Source of the DNA: Saccharicrinis sp963667815
GTDB taxonomy: Bacteria > Bacteroidota > Bacteroidia > Bacteroidales > Marinilabiliaceae
Length of the DNA: 64,000 bases
Assembly (NCBI GenBank): GCA_963667815.1
Contig: OY764021.1
Direction: 5' to 3' (one strand)
This document shows positions 51,992 to 61,021 of the stretch, in pieces (the first letter of the stretch is position 1; each line of letters opens with the position of its first letter). Position numbers and translations under genes: made by a program. Below the pieces are notes generated by a model that saw only the letters and a program-made list of their open reading frames with translations, was not told the origin of the DNA and did no database searches.

Positions 51992-53554
51992 TTAATTAGC
52001 AAGTTGTAAGTTTTTAATATTGTCCTCGAAAGCTGATAAAGCAGCCTTTGATCCTTCGCCCATTGCAACTACAATTTGTTTATAAGGAACAACAGAAACA
52101 TCTCCGGCAGCGTATATTCCTGCAGTATTAGTTCGGCAAGCTGCATCAATTTCAATTTCTCCCATTCTGTTAGTTTTTACAACTTCAGCAAATACATGAC
52201 TGTTGGGTTTTAATCCAATTTGCACAAATACACCATCCACATCAAGGAAATTTTCTTCCTCAGTATTTCTGTTTTTATATTTTATACCTGTTACTTTTTG
52301 TCCATCACCTTCAATATGTTTGGTTTCTATGCCAGTGAGGATTTTGACGTTGGGTAGTGATTTTAACTTATCCTGAAGGACCTGGTCACCTTTTAATTCA
52401 TCCATAAACTCAAAAACAGTAACTTCAGAAGCAATTGATGATAAATCAATGGCAGCCTCCAGACCTGAGTTTCCTCCTCCAATAACCACTACTTTTTTAT
52501 TTTTATAAAACGGACCGTCGCAATGCGTACAAAATGCCACTCCCGATCCAATGTATTGATCTTCGCCTGGTACACCAAGTTTTCTCCAGCTTGCACCAGT
52601 TGCAATAATCATTGCAGGAGTTGTAATTACTTCGCCTAATGATGTTTTTAATTGCTTATAGCCATCAATAATTTCCACTTTTTCAACTAATCTGTTTTCT
52701 AAAACATCAATTGGATAGTCTTTTAAATGAGACATTAAATTAGCAGATAGTTGAGAACCTGTTGTTTGAGGAATAGAAATCATATTCTCGATAGATACTG
52801 TTTCGGTAACCTGACCGCCAACTTTTTCGGCAATAATGGCAACAGAAAAGCCTTTACGGGCAGAATAAACAGCCGCAGAAACTCCTGCAGGTCCTCCACC
52901 TACAATGGCAACATCGTATTTTTTATTGACAACAACAGGTTCAGTATTTTCGTTTACACCAACTTGTTGTTCAATTTTATTTAATAATTCACCTAAAGAA
53001 GATCTGCCCACATGCAGTTGTTTGCCATTGGCATACACTGTTGGTACAGCTTGTATCTGTAATTGTTCTACTTCCTCCTGATTTATTGCTCCATCAATAA
53101 TTTGATGCGTAATATTCGGATTGATGAGTGACATTACATTTAAAGACTGAATTACTTCCGGGCAATTGGTACATGTTAATGAAATATAGCTTTTGAGTTC
53201 AATCTTTCCGTTTAGGTTTTCAATTCTCTTTGATAAAACTTCATCAGGCAAATTTTTACCAATTCCATCTGCATTTAAAATAGCCGCAAGTAACGAAGAA
53301 AATTCGTGTCCAGTCGGAACTGCTCTGAAAATGATATTTAATGGTTTGTCATCTTTAAGAATCTTAAAAGATAAGTTATCTCCATGATTAACTTCCGTGG
53401 TAATTTTATCAGAACACGAAGCGACTTCCTCTAATAATTCAGTCAGTTCTTTTTTTTGAGAATGATTTACGTCTGCATTCACTTGTAAAGTGAAATTACT
53501 TTTAAGACTACCGAAAACGGTTTTCAATTGATCTTTTATAGCTTGTTCTAACAT
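51992..53554 (-). CDS. ahpF: Alkyl hydroperoxide reductase subunit F
   Basis: 520 residues, the usual length. The N-terminal tandem thioredoxin-like domain has the redox pair in LTCTNCPEV. Next comes FAD binding (VAIVGGGPAGVSAAVYSARK), NADH binding (VVVIGGGNSGLEAA) and the second redox pair FCTHCDGPF. AhpF passes electrons from NADH to AhpC. It lies 68 bases downstream of ahpC on the same strand, so the two form an operon under the OxyR-type control region at 54187-54305. Confidence 0.96.
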   Translation of the reverse strand: MLEQAIKDQLKTVFGSLKSNFTLQVNADVNHSQKKELTELLEEVASCSDKITTEVNHGDNLSFKILKDDKPLNIIFRAVPTGHEFSSLLAAILNADGIGKNLPDEVLSKRIENLNGKIELKSYISLTCTNCPEVIQSLNVMSLINPNITHQIIDGAINQEEVEQLQIQAVPTVYANGKQLHVGRSSLGELLNKIEQQVGVNENTEPVVVNKKYDVAIVGGGPAGVSAAVYSARKGFSVAIIAEKVGGQVTETVSIENMISIPQTTGSQLSANLMSHLKDYPIDVLENRLVEKVEIIDGYKQLKTSLGEVITTPAMIIATGASWRKLGVPGEDQYIGSGVAFCTHCDGPFYKNKKVVVIGGGNSGLEAAIDLSSIASEVTVFEFMDELKGDQVLQDKLKSLPNVKILTGIETKHIEGDGQKVTGIKYKNRNTEEENFLDVDGVFVQIGLKPNSHVFAEVVKTNRMGEIEIDAACRTNTAGIYAAGDVSVVPYKQIVVAMGEGSKAALSAFEDNIKNLQLAN

Positions 53555-53622
53555 GTCTTTAGTTTTTAAATGGGAGAGTAAATCCTCTCCCTAAGTTTAT
53601 TAGTACAAATTCTTGTTGTTGA

Positions 53623-54186
53623 TTAAATTACACCAACAAGATCAATACTTGGTTTTAGCGTTTCAGCACCTTCTTTCCATTTTGCAGGACAAACTTCAGA
53701 TGGATGTTCAGCTACAAACTGAAGTGCTTTAAGTTTTCTCAGTAACTCATCCGCATTTCTACCTACATTACCAGCTACCACTTCGTATGAAACAATCTCT
53801 CCTTCGGGATTTACAATGAATGTTCCTCTTTCTGCCATACCATCCTCTTCAATCATTACTTCAAAACCTCTTGAAAGAACTCCTGTAGGATCAGCTAACA
53901 TTGGATATTTGATTTTTTTGATGGTATCACTTGCATCGTGCCATGCTTTGTGAACAAAATGTGAGTCAGTAGATACAGAGTAAATTTCTGCTCCGGTAGC
54001 TTTAAATTCATCATATGAATTTGCTAAATCTTCCAACTCAGTGGGGCATACAAAAGTGAAATCTGCAGGGTAGAAAAAATAAACAGCCCATTTTCCTAAT
54101 GTATCTTCCTTTGATACTGCTTCGAAATTATCATTTACGTAAGCTTGTACTTTAAAGTCTACTACTTGTTTTCCAATTTGTGACAT
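53623..54186 (-). CDS. ahpC: Alkyl hydroperoxide reductase subunit C (2-Cys peroxiredoxin)
   Basis: 187 residues from ATG 54186 (MSQIGKQVVDFKVQAYVNDN); the longer frame from 54264 would run across the promoter. The peroxidatic Cys is in DFTFVCPTEL and the resolving Cys in EVCPAKWKEG. AhpC reduces H2O2 and organic hydroperoxides, and AhpF regenerates it. It is divergent from the oxyR-like gene. Confidence 0.96.
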   Translation of the reverse strand: MSQIGKQVVDFKVQAYVNDNFEAVSKEDTLGKWAVYFFYPADFTFVCPTELEDLANSYDEFKATGAEIYSVSTDSHFVHKAWHDASDTIKKIKYPMLADPTGVLSRGFEVMIEEDGMAERGTFIVNPEGEIVSYEVVAGNVGRNADELLRKLKALQFVAEHPSEVCPAKWKEGAETLKPSIDLVGVI

Positions 54187-54233
54187 AGTCTTAATTTTTT
54201 TATTTGTTAAACATTTTCTTATTGTTTCTGAAA

Positions 54234-54265
54234 CAAATGTAGAGGGGTTTGTAGTATAAATCAAA
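54234..54265 (-). promoter_or_regulatory. ahpC promoter in the ahpC-oxyR divergent region
   Basis: On the reverse strand TTTG (54265-54262) and TACATTTG (54241-54234) are exactly 20 bases apart, a strong Bacteroidota promoter. The adjacent stretch 54266-54300 (ATATTATCTATATTTGTATA) is a plausible OxyR binding site, being A/T-rich and partly symmetric. Confidence 0.75.
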
Positions 54266-54305
54266 CAGATATTATCTATATTTGTATAAGTAATATTTAT
54301 ATCCT

Positions 54306-55232
54306 ATGACTATTCAGCAGTTAGAGTACATTGTGGCCTTAAATAAATTCAGGCATTTTGTTACAGCATCAAAAGAATGTGGAGTAACTCAACCCACATT
54401 GAGTATGATGCTACAGAAATTGGAAAACGAGCTAGATGTTTCCATTTTTGACAGGAGTAAACATCCGATTGAACCTACGGAAGTAGGCCTGAGAATAATA
54501 AATCAGGCTGAAGCTACATTGAGAGAATTGAAAAAAGTAAAGCAAGTGGTTATTGATGAGACTGAATCATTGTCAGGACCGTTGAATATTGGTGTTATCC
54601 CAACACTTTCGCCGTATCTGATTCCTCAGTTTATTAAGGAGTTTAAATCTAACTATCCTGAAATTCAGTTAACTATTTCAGAGATGAATACAGAAACTTT
54701 AATTCAGGCTTTGAAACGAGAGAGTGTGGATATGTTTATTGCAGCTACACCTTTAGAAGAAGATGAGTTTTATGAGATTCCGCTGTACTATGAAAAGTTT
54801 TTAGCTTATTTTTCTAAGGATCACCCATTAAGAGATATCTCCTTATCTGCAACAAACTTACCACAGGAAAATCTATGGATATTAGAAGAAGGACATTGTT
54901 TACGCGATCAAATCTTTAATTTTTGTCAGCGATCTCTTCCTTACAATCACACATTTGAAGCAGGAAGTATTGACACTTTGGTTAGGATTGTAGATATGAA
55001 TGGAGGTTATTCTGTAATTCCGGAATTACACATGGATTTTTTAACTGAAGAACAGCAAATTAATGTTCGTGAAATAAATGAGCCACCAGCAATAAGAGAA
55101 ATTTCGATAGTGATTAAGAATAACTTTATTAAGGAAAAGATGATTAATGCTGTTGCCGATTCTATAAAATCAATTATTCCTAATCATATGCTGGATGAAA
55201 GATTGAAGAAGTTTTCTATTAAATTATTATGA
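54306..55232 (+). CDS. oxyR: OxyR-type LysR-family peroxide sensor
   Basis: 308 residues. N-terminal winged helix-turn-helix (FVTASKECGVTQPTLSMMLQ), then the LysR substrate domain. The redox segment EEGHCLRDQIFNFCQRS carries the two cysteines in the same spacing as the disulphide switch Cys199/Cys208 of E. coli OxyR (GHCLRDQ is identical). It is divergent from ahpC and surely controls it. The C-terminus is slightly longer than in E. coli. Confidence 0.94.
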   Translation: MTIQQLEYIVALNKFRHFVTASKECGVTQPTLSMMLQKLENELDVSIFDRSKHPIEPTEVGLRIINQAEATLRELKKVKQVVIDETESLSGPLNIGVIPTLSPYLIPQFIKEFKSNYPEIQLTISEMNTETLIQALKRESVDMFIAATPLEEDEFYEIPLYYEKFLAYFSKDHPLRDISLSATNLPQENLWILEEGHCLRDQIFNFCQRSLPYNHTFEAGSIDTLVRIVDMNGGYSVIPELHMDFLTEEQQINVREINEPPAIREISIVIKNNFIKEKMINAVADSIKSIIPNHMLDERLKKFSIKLL

Positions 55233-55277
55233 TTATTGTAAGTAAAAACATTATCAAGTTTAGTTTACTGATTGTTT

Positions 55278-55814
55278 TTATTTTTCAAATTCAACTTCAA
55301 GAAACTCTATTTCCTGTTTGTTATAGTCTTTTAAAAATCTCTTATTCAAATTCTCATTTATTGTGTCATTTGTTATATTAATTACACCTTTATTGTTTTT
55401 ATTAAGATTTAAACACGCACAATAATTTGTGTATTTATTTTTATCAATCCATGAATAATATTCAATTTGATGATTCAATTGTAAACCATGTAAAGTATCA
55501 CCTATGTAATGCAAAAAAGGAGTGCCAAGTTGTTTTTTTAATATTTCTAATGATTTTTCATATTCAATCTTGTCCAGTTCTAAGTAAAAAGAACTAATGT
55601 AATTACAAGTTGTAAATACTCTCAATCTAGTATCATTTTTATACTTAACCTCACCAAAATAAGGACCAAATCTTCTAGTATAATTAAATTCTTTAGAAAT
55701 TGAATCTCCAATAGAATATCCATGTAATAAAGAATTCTCAATTATTCTATTCTGCGAGGTTGAAGTCACGAAGAGTAAAAATAAACTATAAATAATTATT
55801 ACAACTTTTTTCAT
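55278..55814 (-). CDS. Hypothetical exported protein
   Basis: 178 residues with an N-terminal signal peptide (MKKVVIIIYSLFLLFVTSTS). The mature part is rich in Tyr, Asn and Lys with several short beta-type segments and a HYIGDTLHGLQLNHQIEYYS region. No family is recognised. It follows the peptidase-like gene by nine bases on the same strand and is likely cotranscribed with it. Confidence 0.6.
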   Translation of the reverse strand: MKKVVIIIYSLFLLFVTSTSQNRIIENSLLHGYSIGDSISKEFNYTRRFGPYFGEVKYKNDTRLRVFTTCNYISSFYLELDKIEYEKSLEILKKQLGTPFLHYIGDTLHGLQLNHQIEYYSWIDKNKYTNYCACLNLNKNNKGVINITNDTINENLNKRFLKDYNKQEIEFLEVEFEK

Positions 55815-55823
55815 AAACTGTGA

Positions 55824-56639
55824 CTATTTAATGTGTATATGTATATGGTCATCGTGGCGAACAGAGCGGCATCCTTGAAAACGAACCCGGGAATCTTTTA
55901 TTCCCATTCGACTTTTGAGATGTGGTTCAATAAATATTTTACCGATTATTTTCTGTTTTAAAAGTGCTGAGAGTAATTCTTTGGTTCCTTTTTCAGAGAA
56001 TTTTAAATTAGCGTTTATTTTTCCTAAAGTCAGATATTTTGGGAAATCGTATTGTAAATACCCCTGCTTAAAACACCTATTGGTTTGGTTAATTTCTGAT
56101 TTTAATGGATTTTCAAAAACACCATAGCCACTTATAGATTTACTTTTGTTTACAATTGTGCCATCTTGATTTTCATATACTAAACTTAAATCAATCTTTT
56201 TACCATCATTGTGACTAAGGTGGGGGAGTAATGGAAAACCATTAATAAATGGAAAACATGCATCAAGATATCTGATTTGAACAAAACTATTTTGAGATTT
56301 TAATTCATTACCCACCCTAATTAATAATTTATTGACTTCAGGTATAACATAATTTCTATTTAAAATTACTGATACATAATTTACCGGTTTGATATATGCT
56401 GTTTGCACTACCTGTTCTCTTCCTGAAATACTAGCAATTTTGGGTACGAATAAAAATGTAGAAGTTGTGTATAAAATGATGAAAACCAACAAAGTTTTAA
56501 ATGGTATTTTATATTTTATTCTTTTCGAAAGAAGCAGTGTTAGAGTAAGTATAATACCTCCAATTTGCGTAAGAACAGTTAATACAACAAATAGTAATAT
56601 CAACAATGTATAGTAAAGTAATTTATAAACAGTCGTCAT
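55824..56639 (-). CDS. Membrane-anchored putative LAS-type metallopeptidase
   Basis: 271 residues. Two N-terminal hydrophobic helices (about 8-35 and 45-65) anchor the protein. The C-terminal part has LSHNDGKKIDLSLVYENQDG (His and Asp spacing) and RHDDHIHIHIK at the extreme C-terminus. This H...D...HxH arrangement is typical of LAS peptidases (M15/M74, such as MepA-type murein endopeptidases). Role in cell-wall turnover is likely but the substrate is unknown. It is followed by a small exported protein. Confidence 0.6.
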   Translation of the reverse strand: MTTVYKLLYYTLLILLFVVLTVLTQIGGIILTLTLLLSKRIKYKIPFKTLLVFIILYTTSTFLFVPKIASISGREQVVQTAYIKPVNYVSVILNRNYVIPEVNKLLIRVGNELKSQNSFVQIRYLDACFPFINGFPLLPHLSHNDGKKIDLSLVYENQDGTIVNKSKSISGYGVFENPLKSEINQTNRCFKQGYLQYDFPKYLTLGKINANLKFSEKGTKELLSALLKQKIIGKIFIEPHLKSRMGIKDSRVRFQGCRSVRHDDHIHIHIK

Positions 56640-56672
56640 TTGTTATATGCTAAATTACTGGTTGAGATACTT

Positions 56673-57215
56673 TTATTTAATTATTTCGTTTGTAGTTAAT
56701 ACTTTAACTTCATTTTGATTTGGAACCATATTTGACCAAACCCAATTGTAATGGTCAATAACTTGTTTGGCTTTTAATTGTGGTCGGTCAGCAGTTGTAT
56801 GAGCATCTGAAATAACTGTAACTGAATAATCCTTTGTGATAGCAGATTGAATGGTTGATTCTACACAGAAATCTGTTGCACAGCCAGTAAAACACAATTC
56901 AGTAATATTTAATTCTTTTAATGTAGCGTCTAACTTTGAGTTATAAAAAGCATCATTAATGAATTTGTTAATGTAGATATCATCGGGATTTAAGGTTAGT
57001 TCATCTAAAACTTCCCATTCTTCAGTATTGGGAATAAACTCATTATTTTTAGTGCCATCATGTTGAATTACGATGACTTTATAACTGTTCTCTCTGAAAT
57101 AATCAACTAATTGATTAATTCGCTTAATTACACCATTGGAATCGTAACGAGGAGTTTTAGGGGTAAAACTACCTTTTTGCATATCAATAATTAGAAGAGC
57201 TTTATTTGTGCACAT
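56673..57215 (-). CDS. Isochorismatase-family cysteine hydrolase
   Basis: 180 residues. N-terminal Asp in ALLIIDMQKGSF, and the catalytic Cys in CFTGCATDFCVESTIQSAI, with the family cis-peptide region. Members hydrolyse amides or related bonds (nicotinamidase, isochorismatase, ureidoacrylate hydrolase). Sequence here does not decide the substrate. It stands 33 bases from the next gene on the same strand and could be cotranscribed with it. Confidence 0.87.
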   Translation of the reverse strand: MCTNKALLIIDMQKGSFTPKTPRYDSNGVIKRINQLVDYFRENSYKVIVIQHDGTKNNEFIPNTEEWEVLDELTLNPDDIYINKFINDAFYNSKLDATLKELNITELCFTGCATDFCVESTIQSAITKDYSVTVISDAHTTADRPQLKAKQVIDHYNWVWSNMVPNQNEVKVLTTNEIIK

Positions 57216-57249
57216 AATGAAGGTGTTTTGTATTTGGTTTTAAATTGAG

Positions 57250-57924
57250 TTAAAATGATTGGTAGTTCATATTGCGATTATTCTTTAGTTTAGCTAAAAC
57301 AATCTGCATGGCTTTTAATAAATAATATCGTCTTTCTTCTTTTAATCCAATACCAAAGCATACTCTCCTTTTTCCCTCAAGGCATAATTTTAAATTTTGT
57401 CTACCATTTGTTCTAATGTTACTTGAAGTTTCTCTAATTGTTGAAACCTCGTCCCATGTAAATGTTTTTGTGAAACCAATATTGCCAACGCCTGTAAATA
57501 TTTTGCCTCCTTGTTTGTTTAAATTGAGTTCAACCTTTCCAGCTACAGCCATTGCTGTAATGCCAGTGAAAATTATGGTTCCAATTAAAAATGGAATTCC
57601 AAATAGTGACATGCCAATATTAAATTCACCGGATGCAATCTGAGAACCATATATGCCACTTAAAGAAGCACCAGACCAAACAAGCATAAACGGAATTAAG
57701 AAGAATGCAATAGGAGATTGAGTAGAAGCCCCAAGAATAATAGTATCAAAATCTTTTTGAAACCAAGTTCCCTTAGGTGTATTTCTTACATCAAAATCAT
57801 CATTATCAACTTGTATATGTTCAGATATTTTAAAAATATGATCACAATTAATACATTGAGCTACATCTGTTTGAATATTGATATTATCTTTGAGAATAAC
57901 AGAACCACATTTGGGACAATCCAT
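57250..57924 (-). CDS. Zinc-ribbon membrane protein of unknown function
   Basis: 224 residues. An N-terminal zinc ribbon (MDCPKCGSVILKD, then AQCINCDHIF, four Cys) is followed by two hydrophobic stretches (AFFLIPFMLVWSGASLSGIY and GMSLFGIPFLIGTIIFTGIT), then a soluble PH-like domain (LNKQGGKIFTGVGNIGFTKT, then FTWDEVSTIRE). Similar proteins are common in Bacteroidota and Bdellovibrio-like genomes without a known role. Confidence 0.7.
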   Translation of the reverse strand: MDCPKCGSVILKDNINIQTDVAQCINCDHIFKISEHIQVDNDDFDVRNTPKGTWFQKDFDTIILGASTQSPIAFFLIPFMLVWSGASLSGIYGSQIASGEFNIGMSLFGIPFLIGTIIFTGITAMAVAGKVELNLNKQGGKIFTGVGNIGFTKTFTWDEVSTIRETSSNIRTNGRQNLKLCLEGKRRVCFGIGLKEERRYYLLKAMQIVLAKLKNNRNMNYQSF

Positions 57925-57985
57925 GAGCGTGTTGTTTAAATCGTTAGAAAGTAAAAATAATAGAATATTATTTAAGTCGTTATAA

Positions 57986-58456
57986 TTAAATAAGTTCTTT
58001 TATTTCATTCATATGTAGTAGTAGATGTTCAGGATAACCATCTATCATTTGTTTAAGCGTTGTGGTTTCACCTTCAAAATTATTCCATGTATTATTGAGC
58101 GTTTTTATGTTTACAGCATCAATTATTTGTATGATATGTAAATTATAGTATTTCCATAATTGAATAAGATTCAACCAATCCGCTTTTTCATATTGCTGCA
58201 ATTGAATCCATAAATCATTATCCTGTTGATAATCCGGGAATACTAACTCTTTGGTGTATTGAAAACGCACTATACGTTGATGATTATTAGACGCAGAATC
58301 TATCAGGTGACCTAAAATTTGCTTGATATTTCTGTCTTGCTTATTCCGGTTCTTGGTAATTTGAATTTCATCTAATTCAAGTAATATTTTTTCCCAGTGA
58401 TTGATACAATTACTAATCGTATTTTTGACGGTTGTAAAATCAGGTTGAGTTTTCAT
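57986..58456 (-). CDS. DinB-family protein
   Basis: 156 residues from ATG 58456 (MKTQPDFTTVKNTISNCINH); the longer frame from 58495 would overlap the GNAT gene by 22 bases. Four-helix DinB fold with conserved histidines (KQILGHLIDSASNNHQRIVR and PEHLLLHMNEI). Members are metal-binding enzymes or thiol transferases of unknown role, often DNA-damage or stress inducible. It lies downstream of the acetyltransferase. Confidence 0.8.
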   Translation of the reverse strand: MKTQPDFTTVKNTISNCINHWEKILLELDEIQITKNRNKQDRNIKQILGHLIDSASNNHQRIVRFQYTKELVFPDYQQDNDLWIQLQQYEKADWLNLIQLWKYYNLHIIQIIDAVNIKTLNNTWNNFEGETTTLKQMIDGYPEHLLLHMNEIKELI

Positions 58457-58473
58457 AAAGATAGTTTTTAGCG

Positions 58474-59019
58474 TTAAAGTATATGCTTCTTCCATTGATT
58501 TCTCCTGATTGAATATATCAATTCATCATGATAAACACCTTTTTTGAATATTGTTTTTTCAAAGGTGGCTTCCAAAACAAAATGGTTTTTTAGCAATACT
58601 TTTTGTGAGGCTATATTGGTTCCGAATACCGCAGCATATATGCGATTTAAATTATATTTTCTGAATGCATAATCAATCATCCACTTTATGGCTTTTGATG
58701 CAATGCCTTTGCCCCAATATGGTTCAGCCAACCAATAACCAATTTCTGCATTTTTACAATGAATATCGGTTTGAGGAATTATTCCAATGCTACCAATAGC
58801 CTCGCCGTAAACTTCAATAGCAAAAATACAGTCACTATTTTCATTTATAACTGAGTCAATAAATTCTTTAGCATCATTTTCTGAATAGGGGTGAGGATAC
58901 CTGTTGGTTAGGTTCTGGGCAATATTCCAATTATTAGCATGTGCAGCAATAGTTGGAGCGTCAGGAATCTTCCAAGGTCGAACTTTAAATTCTATTTGTG
59001 CGTAAAGTGTAGTCATCAT
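58474..59019 (-). CDS. GNAT-family N-acetyltransferase (RimJ/RimL type)
   Basis: 181 residues. The acetyl-CoA binding motif is AEIGYWLAEPYWGKGIASKA, followed by NLNRIYAAVFGTNIASQKVL, the RimJ/RimL-type pattern for acetylating protein N-termini or small amines. Target unknown. It is followed immediately by a DinB gene. Confidence 0.9.
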   Translation of the reverse strand: MMTTLYAQIEFKVRPWKIPDAPTIAAHANNWNIAQNLTNRYPHPYSENDAKEFIDSVINENSDCIFAIEVYGEAIGSIGIIPQTDIHCKNAEIGYWLAEPYWGKGIASKAIKWMIDYAFRKYNLNRIYAAVFGTNIASQKVLLKNHFVLEATFEKTIFKKGVYHDELIYSIRRNQWKKHIL

Positions 59020-59050
59020 TGGTTATGGATGGAATAAATATTTGCAGTCA

Positions 59051-59902
59051 TTATTTGTCTTTTGTTAGGTAACCAAGATCAGTTAAAAACAGATTAATAT
59101 CTTTTAATGTTTGATTGTAATTTGAAGTATGCTTGTAGTTAAAGAAGCCGTGTTTCTGATCTTTATATAATTTTAAGTGACAGATACTACCTACACTATC
59201 CATCTTTGATTTATATTTATATACGGTTTCAACAGGAATAAGCTGATCTTTAGTTCCAATCATTATAATTGTTGGAGGAGCTCCTTTTTCAATATTGTGT
59301 ATTGGTGAAAATTTCCTGAATTCATTGCCAATTCTTTCATAGCCATATCCTCCGGGTCCATTATCAATTACAGGATTAAATAAAATAAGTGCATTGGGTT
59401 TGTGACTAATATTTAGATTATCAGATATTGAATTATAATTATTGATTAAGGCTGTAGCGGCTGCCAGGTGACCACCTGCAGATCCTCCGCAGGCTATAAT
59501 TTTAGAGGTATCAATTTTTAGTTTTTTACCTTGTTGTTTAATATATCTTATTGCCGATTTGGCATCTTCAACAGCATCAAAAGGAGTGGTTTGATTTCGT
59601 TCTTCAACCCGATAATCGACTAATATTGTAACAAAACCTTTTTTTGCGTAGTATTCTGCATGTGGTGCAAACTGACTGATTGAACCATATTTCCAACCGC
59701 CACCATAAAAGAAAACTATTGCAGGCTTCTTTTTATTTTTATGTTTCTTAGGGAAGAATATCTCCAAATGTAGTGGAGTAGAATCAATTGTTTTGTATAT
59801 AGCAGACTGATCTGGTTTATATTTATAATCGCCATCTTTAGGTAATAAGGTAAAGGCAGATAATGATAATAAACAAAGGAGTACAGCAATAATCTTATAC
59901 AT
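59051..59902 (-). CDS. Exported alpha/beta hydrolase (esterase/lipase)
   Basis: 283 residues with a signal peptide (MYKIIAVLLCLLSLSAFTLL). Oxyanion region IVFFYGGGWKYGS (YGGGW in place of HGGGW), nucleophile Ser in ACGGSAGGHLAA, acid Asp in IGTKDQLIPVE and His in DQKHGFFNY. It resembles BD-FAE or acetyl-xylan type esterases, which in Bacteroidota release acetyl or similar groups from polysaccharides. Substrate not known. Confidence 0.87.
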   Translation of the reverse strand: MYKIIAVLLCLLSLSAFTLLPKDGDYKYKPDQSAIYKTIDSTPLHLEIFFPKKHKNKKKPAIVFFYGGGWKYGSISQFAPHAEYYAKKGFVTILVDYRVEERNQTTPFDAVEDAKSAIRYIKQQGKKLKIDTSKIIACGGSAGGHLAAATALINNYNSISDNLNISHKPNALILFNPVIDNGPGGYGYERIGNEFRKFSPIHNIEKGAPPTIIMIGTKDQLIPVETVYKYKSKMDSVGSICHLKLYKDQKHGFFNYKHTSNYNQTLKDINLFLTDLGYLTKDK

Positions 59903-59962
59903 TGATGGAATAGTTAGCTTAAAAGTATTCCGAAAGTACTTACAATTTAGTATGATTGCAAA

Positions 59963-60859
59963 CTACTTTTTACTTTTTAAAACCGCTAAAACTACTCCCA
60001 TTAGTGCCATTACAGCGCCAACTATGGTTAAAATTGAAAATGTTTCCGGACTAATCCAAGAAACATGGTAGTAACTTAAAAATATCATGGCCCCGAAAGT
60101 GATCAACGGATTTAACGTGACAATAACACTAACCTTGTTTGCCTCGGTGTATTTAAAAGCAAGAGCCAAAGAACCATAGGCTAATAATGTATTTAAGCCC
60201 AAATAGGCCATGAGTATCCATTGACTTACAGTTAAATTAGCAAAGGCATTAAATTCAGCTGCAGGCGTTAGTAATAAAGCCGGAACACCAAAAATAATCA
60301 GGTTTAGTTGTAATGGATCAAAGTTGTTAACCACTTTCTTTTGAAAGATGGCATATAAAACCCATGTAAGTGCACCAAAAATAAGAACCAGCACACCTAT
60401 TTTAAATAGCTGTAAATCCTCATTTAGGCTAATCATTGACATCTTATCTTTATAAAATACGAGCATTCCTATAATTACTACAATTAACCCGGTAATTTGT
60501 CGAAAACTCATTTTTTCTTTAAACAGGAAGATAGAAGAAAATGCTAAAACAGCAGGTCCAACTTGAGCAAATACCTGAGCAATAGTTGGAGTAGTCATTT
60601 GTACTCCCGAAATGAAACCCACATAATTACATCCTAAAAAAACGCCTGCTAGGATCGCAAACAAAGGAGGTCGTTTTATAATTGAGAGCTTCTCTTTTTG
60701 TTTGAAAGCATAAAACAGAACCATTGTAGCAAAGGCCAGGGCAAATCTGAACCATGTAACTGTTATTGCAGGAACTATATTAACAGCAACTTTTAATCCG
60801 ATAGCCAGAAAACCCCATAAAAAGGCAGTGAAAATAGCGTAATATATTCCTTTGTTCAT
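59963..60859 (-). CDS. DMT-superfamily transporter (EamA)
   Basis: 298 residues with about ten hydrophobic helices and two EamA repeats (AIFTAFLWGFLAIGLKVAVN, then FGALTWVLYAIFQKKVVNNF). Family members export amino acids, metabolites or drugs. The C-terminal YTEANKVSVIVTLNPLITFG is the conserved second-repeat signature. Substrate unknown; it stands as a single gene. Confidence 0.9.
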   Translation of the reverse strand: MNKGIYYAIFTAFLWGFLAIGLKVAVNIVPAITVTWFRFALAFATMVLFYAFKQKEKLSIIKRPPLFAILAGVFLGCNYVGFISGVQMTTPTIAQVFAQVGPAVLAFSSIFLFKEKMSFRQITGLIVVIIGMLVFYKDKMSMISLNEDLQLFKIGVLVLIFGALTWVLYAIFQKKVVNNFDPLQLNLIIFGVPALLLTPAAEFNAFANLTVSQWILMAYLGLNTLLAYGSLALAFKYTEANKVSVIVTLNPLITFGAMIFLSYYHVSWISPETFSILTIVGAVMALMGVVLAVLKSKK

Positions 60860-61021
60860 GATGAGTAAATTAGTTGGGCAAAGGTATTATGTATCTCCAA
60901 TAATTATTCTTAAATAAACTATTTTAATATTTAATAAATGTGAAACTATCCAACTACTCATTCCAAAAATAAGGAAGAGTGGTTGAATAGTTTGCCAGAA
61001 ATTTAATAGTAAAGAAAGAAG

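Noticed and set aside
54187..54264. Longer ahpC reading frame starting at 54264
   Set aside because: It would include the -7 promoter box at 54234-54241 and a non-peroxiredoxin leader.
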